DNA of 64,000 bases, taken from the NCBI RefSeq assembly GCF_900187645.1, contig NZ_FYEE01000006.1, positions 248,001-312,000 of the forward strand, in the 5' to 3' direction. The stretch comes from Pseudomonas sp. Irchel 3E20 (GTDB taxonomy: Bacteria > Pseudomonadota > Gammaproteobacteria > Pseudomonadales > Pseudomonadaceae). The notes under the pieces were generated by a model. The model was not told the origin of the DNA, did no database searches, and saw only the letters and a list, made by a program, of their open reading frames with translations. Below are positions 18,884 through 27,511 of this stretch, in pieces. The translations under genes were made by a program, and so were the position numbers. How positions within the stretch are numbered: the first letter of the stretch is position 1; each line of letters starts with the position of its first letter.

Positions 18884-20221
18884 CTATAAGTTGTAGCCAC
18901 GCTCGTTGTGTTGCGCCAGATCGAGGCCGACAGCCTCTTCCTCTTCGCTCACCCGCAGGCCCATCACCGCATCCAGCACCTTGAGGATCACGTAGGTGAC
19001 AATACCGGTGTAGACCACGGTAAAGCCCACGCCCTTGCACTGGATCCAGACTTGCGCCGCGATATCCGTCACCGTACCAAAGCCGCCCAGGGCCGGAGCA
19101 GCGAATACGCCCGTGAGGATCGCACCGACGATACCGCCGATGCCGTGCACGCCAAAGGCGTCCAGGGAGTCGTCGTAGCCCAGCTTACGCTTGAGACTGG
19201 TGGCGCAGAAGAAGCAGATCACACCGGCCACCAGGCCGATCACCAGGGCGCCCATCGGGCCTACGGTGCCCGCGGCCGGGGTGATGGCCACCAGGCCCGC
19301 CACCACACCCGAGGCAATGCCCAGGGCGCTTGGCTTACCGTGGGTGATCCACTCGGCGAACATCCAGCCCAGCGCAGCGGCGGCGGTAGCGATTTGCGTC
19401 ACCAGCATCGCCATGCCAGCCGTGCCGTTGGCGGCGGCGGCGGAGCCGGCATTGAAGCCGAACCAACCGACCCAGAGCATCGCCGCGCCCATCAGGGTGT
19501 AGCCCAGGTTGTGCGGGGCCATGGGTGTGGTCGGGAAGCCTTTGCGCTTGCCCAGTACGATGCACGCCACCAGCCCTGCCACACCGGCGTTGATATGCAC
19601 CACGGTGCCGCCGGCGAAGTCCAACACGCCCCAGTCCCACATCAGGCCGCCGTTGCCGGACCAGACCATGTGCGCAATCGGCGCGTACACCAGGGTGAAC
19701 CAGATGGCCATGAAGATCAGCATCGCAGAGAACTTCATGCGCTCGGCGAAGGCACCGACAATCAGCGCCGGGGTGATGATGGCGAACGTCATTTGGAAGG
19801 TGATGAACACCGCTTCCGGGAACAAGGCCGCCGGCCCAGTGATACTGGCTGGCGTAACGCCCGCCAGGAACGCCTTGCCCAGGCCGCCGAAGAAGGAGTT
19901 GAAGTTGACGACGCCCGCTTCCATGCCGGTGGTGTCGAAGGCAATGCTGTAGCCGTAGACAACCCACAGGATGCTAATCAGGCCGGTAATGGCGAAGCAC
20001 TGCATCAGTACAGACAGGATGTTTTTCGAGCGGACCATACCGCCGTAGAACAGCGCCAGGCCGGGAATGGTCATGAACAGCACCAGGGCTGTGGAGGTCA
20101 GCATCCAGGCGGTATCGCCGGAGTTGAGGACTGGAGCCGCCACTTCGTCTGCCGCCATAGCCAGGCTGGGCATTACGAGGGACAACAGGGCTCCAAGCCC
20201 TGCGAATGTGCGCAGAGTCAT
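18884..20221 (-). CDS. amtB: Ammonium transporter AmtB
   Basis: The 445-residue inner-membrane channel has a cleavable N-terminal signal (MTLRTFAGLGALLSLVMPSLAMA) and about eleven membrane helices. Family signatures include FYGGMVRSKNILSVLMQ, the first pore histidine region GGTVVHINAGVAGL, and the second in DAFGVHGIGGIVGA. It conducts ammonia and is plugged by deuridylylated GlnK. It lies 32 bp after glnK on the same strand, the standard glnK-amtB operon. Confidence 0.96.
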   Translation of the reverse strand: MTLRTFAGLGALLSLVMPSLAMAADEVAAPVLNSGDTAWMLTSTALVLFMTIPGLALFYGGMVRSKNILSVLMQCFAITGLISILWVVYGYSIAFDTTGMEAGVVNFNSFFGGLGKAFLAGVTPASITGPAALFPEAVFITFQMTFAIITPALIVGAFAERMKFSAMLIFMAIWFTLVYAPIAHMVWSGNGGLMWDWGVLDFAGGTVVHINAGVAGLVACIVLGKRKGFPTTPMAPHNLGYTLMGAAMLWVGWFGFNAGSAAAANGTAGMAMLVTQIATAAAALGWMFAEWITHGKPSALGIASGVVAGLVAITPAAGTVGPMGALVIGLVAGVICFFCATSLKRKLGYDDSLDAFGVHGIGGIVGAILTGVFAAPALGGFGTVTDIAAQVWIQCKGVGFTVVYTGIVTYVILKVLDAVMGLRVSEEEEAVGLDLAQHNERGYNL

Positions 20222-20253
20222 AGTGTTTCTCCTGGGGCGTTGGGTTTGGCGGC

Positions 20254-20964
<711 letters not shown>

Positions 20965-21225
20965 ATGCTCGCGCCCAAAGACCTCCTCGACGCCCTGAGC
21001 GGCCACGCTTCCCGTTTGTTCAGCGGCGACACCGCGCTGCCGCGCAATGAAATCGAAAGCCAGTTCAAGGCCCTGCTGCAAAGCGGCTTCAGCAAACTGG
21101 ACCTGGTCAGCCGGGAAGAATTCGACAGCCAAATGGTCGTCCTGGCCCGTACCCGCGCACGCCTGGAAAGCCTTGAGGCGAAAGTCGCGGAGTTGGAAGC
21201 CAAGCTCAACCCGCCCCCGCAGTAA
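20965..21225 (+). CDS. ubiK: Ubiquinone biosynthesis accessory factor UbiK
   Basis: The 86-residue protein has the YqiC/UbiK plan: an amphipathic N-terminal part (LAPKDLLDALSGHASRLF), the conserved EIESQFKALLQSGFSKLDLVSREEFDSQMVVLARTR, and a C-terminal coiled coil (LESLEAKVAELEAKL). UbiK trimerises and helps the Ubi complex (with UbiJ) during aerobic ubiquinone synthesis. The ATG at 20965 follows CCAGGA; upstream in-frame ATGs have no family similarity. Confidence 0.92.
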   Translation: MLAPKDLLDALSGHASRLFSGDTALPRNEIESQFKALLQSGFSKLDLVSREEFDSQMVVLARTRARLESLEAKVAELEAKLNPPPQ

Positions 21226-21369
21226 CCTCGCCACCACGCCCGTCGCCACCGATGGGCGTGGCCGCCCGATACGTCTTGCAACCCTGTCACCCCCGCCTCG
21301 CCTTCACACCTCGACTACCCTTCCCGGACCCGCAGGATGCGGTTCTCTGTGCCCATCAAGGAAGGTTCC

Positions 21370-22863
21370 ATGTCGCTGGCCATCGTCCACAGCCGCGCCC
21401 AGGTGGGCGTTGAAGCCCCCGCCGTCACCGTCGAAGTACACCTCGCCAACGGCCTGCCCGCGCTCACCCTGGTGGGCCTGCCGGAAGCCGCCGTGAAGGA
21501 AAGCAAGGACCGGGTGCGCAGCGCCATCATCAACTCGGGTTTTCAGTTTCCGGCACGGCGCATCACCTTGAACCTCGCCCCTGCGGACCTGCCCAAGGAC
21601 GGCGGGCGCTTCGACCTGGCCATCGCCCTGGGCCTGCTCGCTGCCAGCGTGCAGGTGCCCATGCTGGCCATCGAAGAAGTCGAGTTCCTCGGTGAACTGG
21701 CCTTGTCCGGTGCCGTGCGCCCCGTGCGCGGTGTACTCCCGGCAGCGTTGGCGGCGCGCCAGGCCGGGCGCGTGCTGGTGGTGCCCCGGGCCAATGCCGA
21801 AGAGGCCTGCCTGGCCTCGGGCTTGAAGGTGATCGCGGTAGAACACCTGCTCGAAGTGGTCGCCCACTTCAACGGCCACACGCCCCTGGAGCCGTTCACG
21901 TCCAACGGCCTGCTGCTGGCCAACAAACCCTACCCCGACTTGAGCGAAGTGCAGGGCCAAGTGGCCGCCAAGCGGGCCCTGCTGATCGCCGCGGCCGGGG
22001 CCCACAACCTACTTTTAAGTGGCCCGCCAGGCACCGGCAAAACCCTATTGGCCAGCCGTTTACCCGGCCTGCTGCCGCCATTGAGCGAGGCCGAAGCCCT
22101 GGAAGTCGCAGCCATTCAATCGGTGGCCAGCCTGATGCCGCTACGCCACTGGCCGCAGCGGCCATTCCGCCAGCCCCACCACTCGGCCTCCGGCCCGGCG
22201 CTGGTGGGCGGCAGTTCCAAACCCCAGCCCGGGGAAATCACCCTAGCCCACCACGGCGTGTTGTTTCTCGACGAGTTGCCGGAGTTTGACCGCAAGGTCC
22301 TGGAGGTTCTACGCGAGCCCCTGGAATCGGGCCATATCGTGATCGCCCGGGCCCGCGACCGGGTGCGTTTCCCGGCGCGGTTCCAACTGGTGGCGGCGAT
22401 GAACCCTTGCCCTTGCGGCTACCTAGGCGAACCCAGCGGGCGGTGCCGCTGCACGCCGGAGCAGATCCAGCGTTACCGCAACAAGCTCTCGGGGCCGCTG
22501 CTCGACCGTATCGACCTGCACCTGACCGTCGCCCGCGAAGCCACCGCCCTCAACCCCACCGCCCAACCCGGCGGCGACACCGCCAGCGCGGCACGCCTTG
22601 TCGCCCAAGCCCGCGAGCGCCAGCAACAGCGCCAGGGTTGCGCCAATGCCTTCCTCGACCTGCCGGGGCTGCGCCAGCATTGCCGCTTGGCCCCGGCCGA
22701 TGAAGCCTGGCTGGAAACCGCGTGCGAACGCCTGACCCTGTCCCTGCGCGCCGCCCACCGTTTGCTCAAGGTTGCCCGCACCTTGGCCGACCTGGAGCAA
22801 GCCCCTGGCATTACCCGCGAACACCTGGCCGAGGCCCTGCAATACCGCCCCAGCAACGCCTGA
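21370..22863 (+). CDS. comM: YifB/ComM family Mg-chelatase-like AAA+ ATPase
   Basis: The 497-residue protein has an N-terminal Lon-protease-like S5 domain (SLAIVHSRAQVGVEAPAVTVEVHL, GLPEAAVKESKDRVRSAI), then an AAA+ core with Walker A LLSGPPGTGKTLLASRLPGL and Walker B GVLFLDELPEF. A MNPCPCGYLG cysteine motif and a C-terminal Mg-chelatase domain (LSLRAAHRLLKVARTLADLE) follow. ComM is a hexameric helicase promoting branch migration during natural transformation in Vibrio and Haemophilus. The ATG at 21370 follows GGAAGG. Confidence 0.92.
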   Translation: MSLAIVHSRAQVGVEAPAVTVEVHLANGLPALTLVGLPEAAVKESKDRVRSAIINSGFQFPARRITLNLAPADLPKDGGRFDLAIALGLLAASVQVPMLAIEEVEFLGELALSGAVRPVRGVLPAALAARQAGRVLVVPRANAEEACLASGLKVIAVEHLLEVVAHFNGHTPLEPFTSNGLLLANKPYPDLSEVQGQVAAKRALLIAAAGAHNLLLSGPPGTGKTLLASRLPGLLPPLSEAEALEVAAIQSVASLMPLRHWPQRPFRQPHHSASGPALVGGSSKPQPGEITLAHHGVLFLDELPEFDRKVLEVLREPLESGHIVIARARDRVRFPARFQLVAAMNPCPCGYLGEPSGRCRCTPEQIQRYRNKLSGPLLDRIDLHLTVAREATALNPTAQPGGDTASAARLVAQARERQQQRQGCANAFLDLPGLRQHCRLAPADEAWLETACERLTLSLRAAHRLLKVARTLADLEQAPGITREHLAEALQYRPSNA

Positions 22864-22868
22864 AGGCG

Positions 22869-23789
22869 TCAGCTCAAATGCTCGACATCCGGTAGCACCA
22901 TGGCCTGGGCTTCACCCTGTAGAAAGTCGCTCAAGCGCCGCAAACGCTCACCGCCGGGGCGGGTCTTGGGCCACACTAGGTAATAGCCATCGCCGCTGGC
23001 GACTGCGGTGGGCCACGGCAGGCTCAAGCGCCCCTGAGCCACGTCCTCGGCCACCATCAGCAGGTCGCCCATGGACACGCCATAACCGCGGGCGGCGGCA
23101 ATCATGCCCAACTCCAGGGTATCGAACACCTGCCCGCCCTTGAGCGACACCTGCCCCGCCAACCCCATGCGTTCCAGCCAGTTGCGCCAGTCGCGGCGGT
23201 CGGGCGTGGGGTGAAGCAACTCGGTGTTGGCCAGGCGCTGCACATCCCAGGGCTGGTCGTTGAGCAAGTTCGGCGCGCCCACCGGGATCAGCTCTTCGGG
23301 GAACAGAAAACTCACCTCCCAATCCGGGGGGAAGCTACCGCTGCCCAGCAGCACCGCGCAATCGAACGGTTCGTGGTTGAAGTCCACCGCGTCGATGTCC
23401 ATCCAGGCGCTGGTCAACTGCACTTCATTGCCGGCCTGCAAGTGGCGAAAACGGCTCAAACGCGCCAGCAACCAGCGCATGGTCAGTGTGGACGGCGCCT
23501 TCATGCGCAGGATGTCGTCCTCGGCGCGCAGCACGTTGCACGCCCGCTCCAGGGCGCTGAAACCTTCGCGCACGCCGGGCAGGAGCAGGCGCGCCGCTTC
23601 GGTCAGTTGCAGGTTGCGCCCGTTGCGCAAAAACAATCGGCAGGCGAAGTGCTCTTCGAGGGTGCGCACATGGCGGCTGACCGCACTTTGGGTAATGGAC
23701 AATTCCTGCGCGGCGCGGGTGAACGAACTGTGCCGCGCGGCCGCTTCAAAGGCGCGCAAGGCATAAAGGGGCGGTAGGCGGCGGGGCAT
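22869..23789 (-). CDS. LysR-family regulator (GcvA/AmpR-like)
   Basis: The 306-residue protein has the N-terminal winged helix LPPLYALRAFEAAARHSSFTRAAQELSITQSAVSRHVRTLEEH, then a substrate-binding domain with WLLARLSRFRHLQ typical of the GcvA branch. It faces the MATE gene across 151 bp, which suggests it may regulate that exporter, by position only. The effector is unknown. Confidence 0.9.
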   Translation of the reverse strand: MPRRLPPLYALRAFEAAARHSSFTRAAQELSITQSAVSRHVRTLEEHFACRLFLRNGRNLQLTEAARLLLPGVREGFSALERACNVLRAEDDILRMKAPSTLTMRWLLARLSRFRHLQAGNEVQLTSAWMDIDAVDFNHEPFDCAVLLGSGSFPPDWEVSFLFPEELIPVGAPNLLNDQPWDVQRLANTELLHPTPDRRDWRNWLERMGLAGQVSLKGGQVFDTLELGMIAAARGYGVSMGDLLMVAEDVAQGRLSLPWPTAVASGDGYYLVWPKTRPGGERLRRLSDFLQGEAQAMVLPDVEHLS

Positions 23790-23940
23790 CGGGGGGCTCC
23801 AAGTAATGAACGGCCAACAGTAGCAAACAAACTCTCAGCATGAGTTTTAATCATGCCACCAATCGTTTTTATCCCTTTGTGCAAATGCCCGTAAGCGCCG
23901 AGAATCCTTGGTTTTCTGTCATTGCGAGCAAAAGGGCCAG

Positions 23941-25335
23941 ATGACCATGCAGCATCCAGCACGCACCGAACTCTGGGCCATCCTACGGCTGGCCGGGCCG
24001 CTGATTGCCTCGCAGTTGGCGCACATGCTGATGGTGCTCACCGACACCCTGATGATGGCCAAGATCAGCCCCGAAGCATTGGCCGGCGGTGGTTTGGGGG
24101 CGGCCACCTATTCCTTCGTGTCGATTTTCTGCATCGGTGTGATCGCTGCCGTCGGCACCCTGGTGGCGATCCGCAAAGGCGCGGGGGACATCGAAGGCGC
24201 CGCACGCCTGACCCAGGCCGGCCTGTGGCTGGCGTGGCTGATGGCGCTGGTCGCCGGCCTGGCACTATGGAACCTCAAACCGCTGTTGCTGCTGTTCGGC
24301 CAGACCGAAACCAACGTGCTGGCCGCCGGCCAATTTCTGCTGATCCTGCCCTTCGCCCTGCCCGGCTACCTGAGCTTCATGGCCCTACGCGGCTTTACCA
24401 GCGCCATCGGCCGCGCCACCCCGGTAATGGTCATCAGCTTGATCGGCACCGTGGCCAACTTCCTGCTCAATTACGCCCTCATCACCGGCATGTTCGGCCT
24501 GCCGAAACTGGGCCTGATGGGCATCGGCCTGGTGACTGCGATCGTCGCCAACTGCATGGCCCTGGCGCTGGCCTGGCACATTCGCCGCCACCCAGCGTAT
24601 GACGCCTACCCGCTGCGCCGGGGCCTGTCGCGACCCAACCGCCAGTACCTGCGCGAACTCTGGCGCCTGGGCCTGCCGATTGGCGGCACCTACGCGGTGG
24701 AAGTCGGTTTGTTCGCCTTCGCCGCGCTGTGCATGGGCAGCATGGGCAGTACGCAACTGGGCGCTCACCAGATCGCCATCCAGATCGTCTCCGTGGCGTT
24801 CATGGTGCCGGCGGGGCTGTCGTACGCGATCACCATGCGCATCGGCCAGCATTACGGCGCCGGGCAATTGCTGGACGCACGGCTGGCCGGGCGCGTGGGG
24901 ATCTTGTTCGGCGGCGCGGCGATGCTCGGCTTTGCCATGGTGTTCTGGCTGCTGCCTAACCAACTGGTCGGGTTGTTCCTGGACCACAACGACCCGGCGT
25001 TCGCCGAGGTCATCCAACTGGCCGTGAGCCTGCTGGCGGTGGCGGCGTGGTTCGAGCTGTTCGACGGCACGCAAACCATCGCCATGGGCGCCATTCGCGG
25101 GCTCAAGGACGCCAAAACCACCTTCCTGGTAGGCCTGGGTTGCTATTGGTTGATTGGCGCACCGGCCGCGTGGTGGATGGCGTTCACCCTCGACTGGGGC
25201 CCGACCGGCGTCTGGTGGGGCCTGGCATTGGGGCTGGCGTGCGCGGCGGTGAGCCTGACCCTGGCGTTTGAATGGAAAATGAAACGCATGATCCGCCGCG
25301 AGTCGCAGGAAGGGGCGGGGTTGCCAGCGACCTAG
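23941..25335 (+). CDS. MATE family multidrug efflux protein
   Basis: The 464-residue protein has about twelve membrane helices in two MATE repeats. Repeat one begins ELWAILRLAGPLIASQLAHMLMVLTDTLMMAKIS; repeat two begins LWRLGLPIGGTYAVEVGLFAFAALCMGSMG with LGAHQIAIQIVSVAFMVPAGLSYAITMRIGQ, a strong NorM signature. It would export cationic drugs using Na+ or H+. The ATG at 23941 has AAGGG 5-8 bases upstream. It is divergent from the LysR gene. Confidence 0.93.
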   Translation: MTMQHPARTELWAILRLAGPLIASQLAHMLMVLTDTLMMAKISPEALAGGGLGAATYSFVSIFCIGVIAAVGTLVAIRKGAGDIEGAARLTQAGLWLAWLMALVAGLALWNLKPLLLLFGQTETNVLAAGQFLLILPFALPGYLSFMALRGFTSAIGRATPVMVISLIGTVANFLLNYALITGMFGLPKLGLMGIGLVTAIVANCMALALAWHIRRHPAYDAYPLRRGLSRPNRQYLRELWRLGLPIGGTYAVEVGLFAFAALCMGSMGSTQLGAHQIAIQIVSVAFMVPAGLSYAITMRIGQHYGAGQLLDARLAGRVGILFGGAAMLGFAMVFWLLPNQLVGLFLDHNDPAFAEVIQLAVSLLAVAAWFELFDGTQTIAMGAIRGLKDAKTTFLVGLGCYWLIGAPAAWWMAFTLDWGPTGVWWGLALGLACAAVSLTLAFEWKMKRMIRRESQEGAGLPAT

Positions 25336-25500
25336 TGGAGCGGGCCGGGCGGCGCTCCGCTCGCCCGCGATAGCGGTATTCCTGCCGATAAATATCTAAC
25401 GACTGTACCGGCCTCATCGCGGGCAAGCCCGCTCCCACAGTGGAACTGTGGTGGGGTTGGGATGTTCATTTCTCCGCTGTGGGAGCGGGCCTGCTCGCGA
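25336..25500. repeat. Cluster of REP-type palindromes
   Basis: Three copies of the genus' REP motif follow the MATE gene: a degenerate copy at about 25336-25373, a good copy 25417-25440 (ATCGCGGGCAAGCCCGCTCC plus CACAG), and an inverted copy 25477-25500 (CTGTGGGAGCGGGCCTGCTC plus GCGA). The last two face each other as in a REPIN doublet. Confidence 0.8.
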
Positions 25501-25575
25501 GGGCGGCCCTGAGTGGCGGTGACGAATTGGTAGGAGTAAGGCCGTTGCCCCCGCAGAGGTGAATTGTCGGGGGGG

Positions 25576-27243
25576 TTAACCCCTCAACACCGTTTGCCGG
25601 TCATGGCCGAGGGTGAGGTAGTCCACCAATTGCGCCAGCGGTACGGGTTTGCTTATCAGGTAGCCCTGCACCTGGTCGCAGCCGTAACCGCGCAGCAGTG
25701 CCAGTTGCTGGGGGGTTTCCACGCCTTCGGCGACCACTTCCAGGTGGAGGTTGTGGGCCAGGTTAATCATGGCGTGCACCAGTTTGCGGTTTTCTTCGCG
25801 CTCTTCCATGCCGCCGACAAAGCTCTTGTCGATCTTGAGCAGGGCGATGGGCAGGCTGTTGAGATGTACGAACGAGGAAAACCCGGTACCGAAATCATCC
25901 AGCGAAAAGCGCACGCCCAGGCGCCCGAGGGCGTCCATGGTTTGCTTGACCAGGTCGCTGCGGCGCATCACGGCCGTCTCGGTCAGCTCGAACTCCAACC
26001 ATTGCGCGTCCACGCCCCGCTCGGCGATCAAGCGGCTGAGGGTCGGCAGCAACTGGCTGTCCTGGAACTGGCGGAACGACAGGTTGATCGCCATGTGCAG
26101 CGGCGCCAGGCCGCGTTCGCGCAGGTCCTGCATGTCCCGCAGGGCGCGGGAGATCACCCAGTAACCCAGGGGCACGATCAAGCCGCTTTGCTCGGCCAGC
26201 GGCACGAACTCGCTGGGCGGCAGCAGCCCGCGTTCACTGTGGCGCCAGCGCACCAGGGCTTCGAGGCCGACGATCTGCCCGTCTGCCAGGTTCATCCGTG
26301 GCTGGTAATGCAGCTCCAGCTCATCGCGGCGCAAGGCGCGGCGCAGTTCGCTTTCCAGATCGGCGAGGCTGCGGGCGTTGCGGTTGATGCGCTCGTTGAA
26401 GATATGAAAGGTGCAACCCTGGGTGCTCTTGGCCTGCTGCATGGCGATATGGGCGTGCCACATCAGCGGGTCGGCGCCAGCCTGGGCGCGGGCATGGGCC
26501 ATGCCCAGGCTGCACCCGATCAGCAGGCTTTCGCCATCGACCCAATAGGGCTCGGACATCGCCTCGACAATGCGCTCGGCCATCCATTCGGCCCGTTGCG
26601 GCGCGCGACGGGTGTCGATCAGCAGGGCGAATTCGTCGCTGCCCAGGCGCGCCACTTGATCGCCCGCCTCCAGCTGGCTCTTGAGCCGCGCCACCACTTG
26701 CAGAATCAAGCGGTCGCCGGCCTGGTGGCCGAGGGCATCGTTGGCGTGGCGGAAGTTGTCCAGGTCCAGGTGCCCGAGGGCCAGGCCGCGGCCTTCGTTT
26801 TCCGCCAGGCGCGCGGCCAGCAGGGTGTGGAAGCCCTGGCGGTTGGCAATGCCGGTCAACGGGTCTTGTTCGGCCAGGCGTTGCAGGGTGTTTTCCAGCA
26901 GGCCGCGCTCGCGCACGTGGCGCAGGCAGCGGCGCAGGGTCTCGGCGTCCAGCGCTACGCGGGTCAGCCAGTCGCTGACGCCATCGGGGATGGTCAGGGG
27001 CTCTTGCTCCAGCAGCAGCACGGTGGGCAGATGGCAACTGCCCGGCGCCGGTTGCAGAGCGGGAACGGTCAGTAAGACCGCGGTGCGATCACCCTCGAAC
27101 AGGCGGCTGACCGATTCCCAGTCCGGCGCGCTGATAAGCACCGCCGCGTCCCCCAGAGGCACCAGACACTCGCGCAACAACGCCGCCCACGTTGGCTCCG
27201 GGGCCAATAGCAGCAAACGCACGGGTTCGACAGGCGTGGACAA
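25576..27243 (-). CDS. EAL c-di-GMP phosphodiesterase with degenerate GGDEF domain (ProE-like)
   Basis: The 555-residue cytoplasmic protein has a receiver-like N-terminal domain (about 1-115) lacking an obvious phospho-Asp motif, a GGDEF domain (about 125-285) whose signature is RLGSDEFALL (GSDEF), and an EAL domain (about 295-545). The EAL domain keeps the catalytic residues: EALVRW, NLSFRQF, FELTE, DDFGTGFSS, LKIDKSFV and EGVET. It should therefore hydrolyse c-di-GMP, while cyclase activity is doubtful. The position before rep matches P. aeruginosa PA5295 (ProE), a highly active phosphodiesterase that lowers exopolysaccharide; orthology is inferred from context and domain order. Confidence 0.9.
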   Translation of the reverse strand: MSTPVEPVRLLLLAPEPTWAALLRECLVPLGDAAVLISAPDWESVSRLFEGDRTAVLLTVPALQPAPGSCHLPTVLLLEQEPLTIPDGVSDWLTRVALDAETLRRCLRHVRERGLLENTLQRLAEQDPLTGIANRQGFHTLLAARLAENEGRGLALGHLDLDNFRHANDALGHQAGDRLILQVVARLKSQLEAGDQVARLGSDEFALLIDTRRAPQRAEWMAERIVEAMSEPYWVDGESLLIGCSLGMAHARAQAGADPLMWHAHIAMQQAKSTQGCTFHIFNERINRNARSLADLESELRRALRRDELELHYQPRMNLADGQIVGLEALVRWRHSERGLLPPSEFVPLAEQSGLIVPLGYWVISRALRDMQDLRERGLAPLHMAINLSFRQFQDSQLLPTLSRLIAERGVDAQWLEFELTETAVMRRSDLVKQTMDALGRLGVRFSLDDFGTGFSSFVHLNSLPIALLKIDKSFVGGMEEREENRKLVHAMINLAHNLHLEVVAEGVETPQQLALLRGYGCDQVQGYLISKPVPLAQLVDYLTLGHDRQTVLRG

Positions 27244-27511
27244 GCTGGCTCCCTAGACTCTGCATAAAAATGGTGGCGGGGGGCATTATGACGCGCCGAT
27301 AAACAATGACCAATGGTATTGATTATCAACCGCTATCTTGTACCGCTCTAACTCGCACGTTGTCGCCGTACATTCAGCGCGCATCCTGCGGCAAAGTAGC
27401 AAAAGCGGCAAATTTAGATCGAGTGCTACGTCACAAGTCGCACAGAGGCCGCAGAATCTTTCCAGCCTGTTAAAATGCCCGCCCATTTCGCAAGCGACCC
27501 CCCTTTTCGTC

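Noticed and set aside
25564..27075. 503-codon forward ORF antisense to the EAL gene
   Set aside because: It is a high-GC antisense shadow; the opposite strand has all EAL catalytic motifs.
27308..27330. Fur-box-like AT-rich stretch between the EAL gene and rep
   Set aside because: CAATGGTATTGATTATCAAC only partly resembles the Fur consensus, and neither neighbour is an iron gene.
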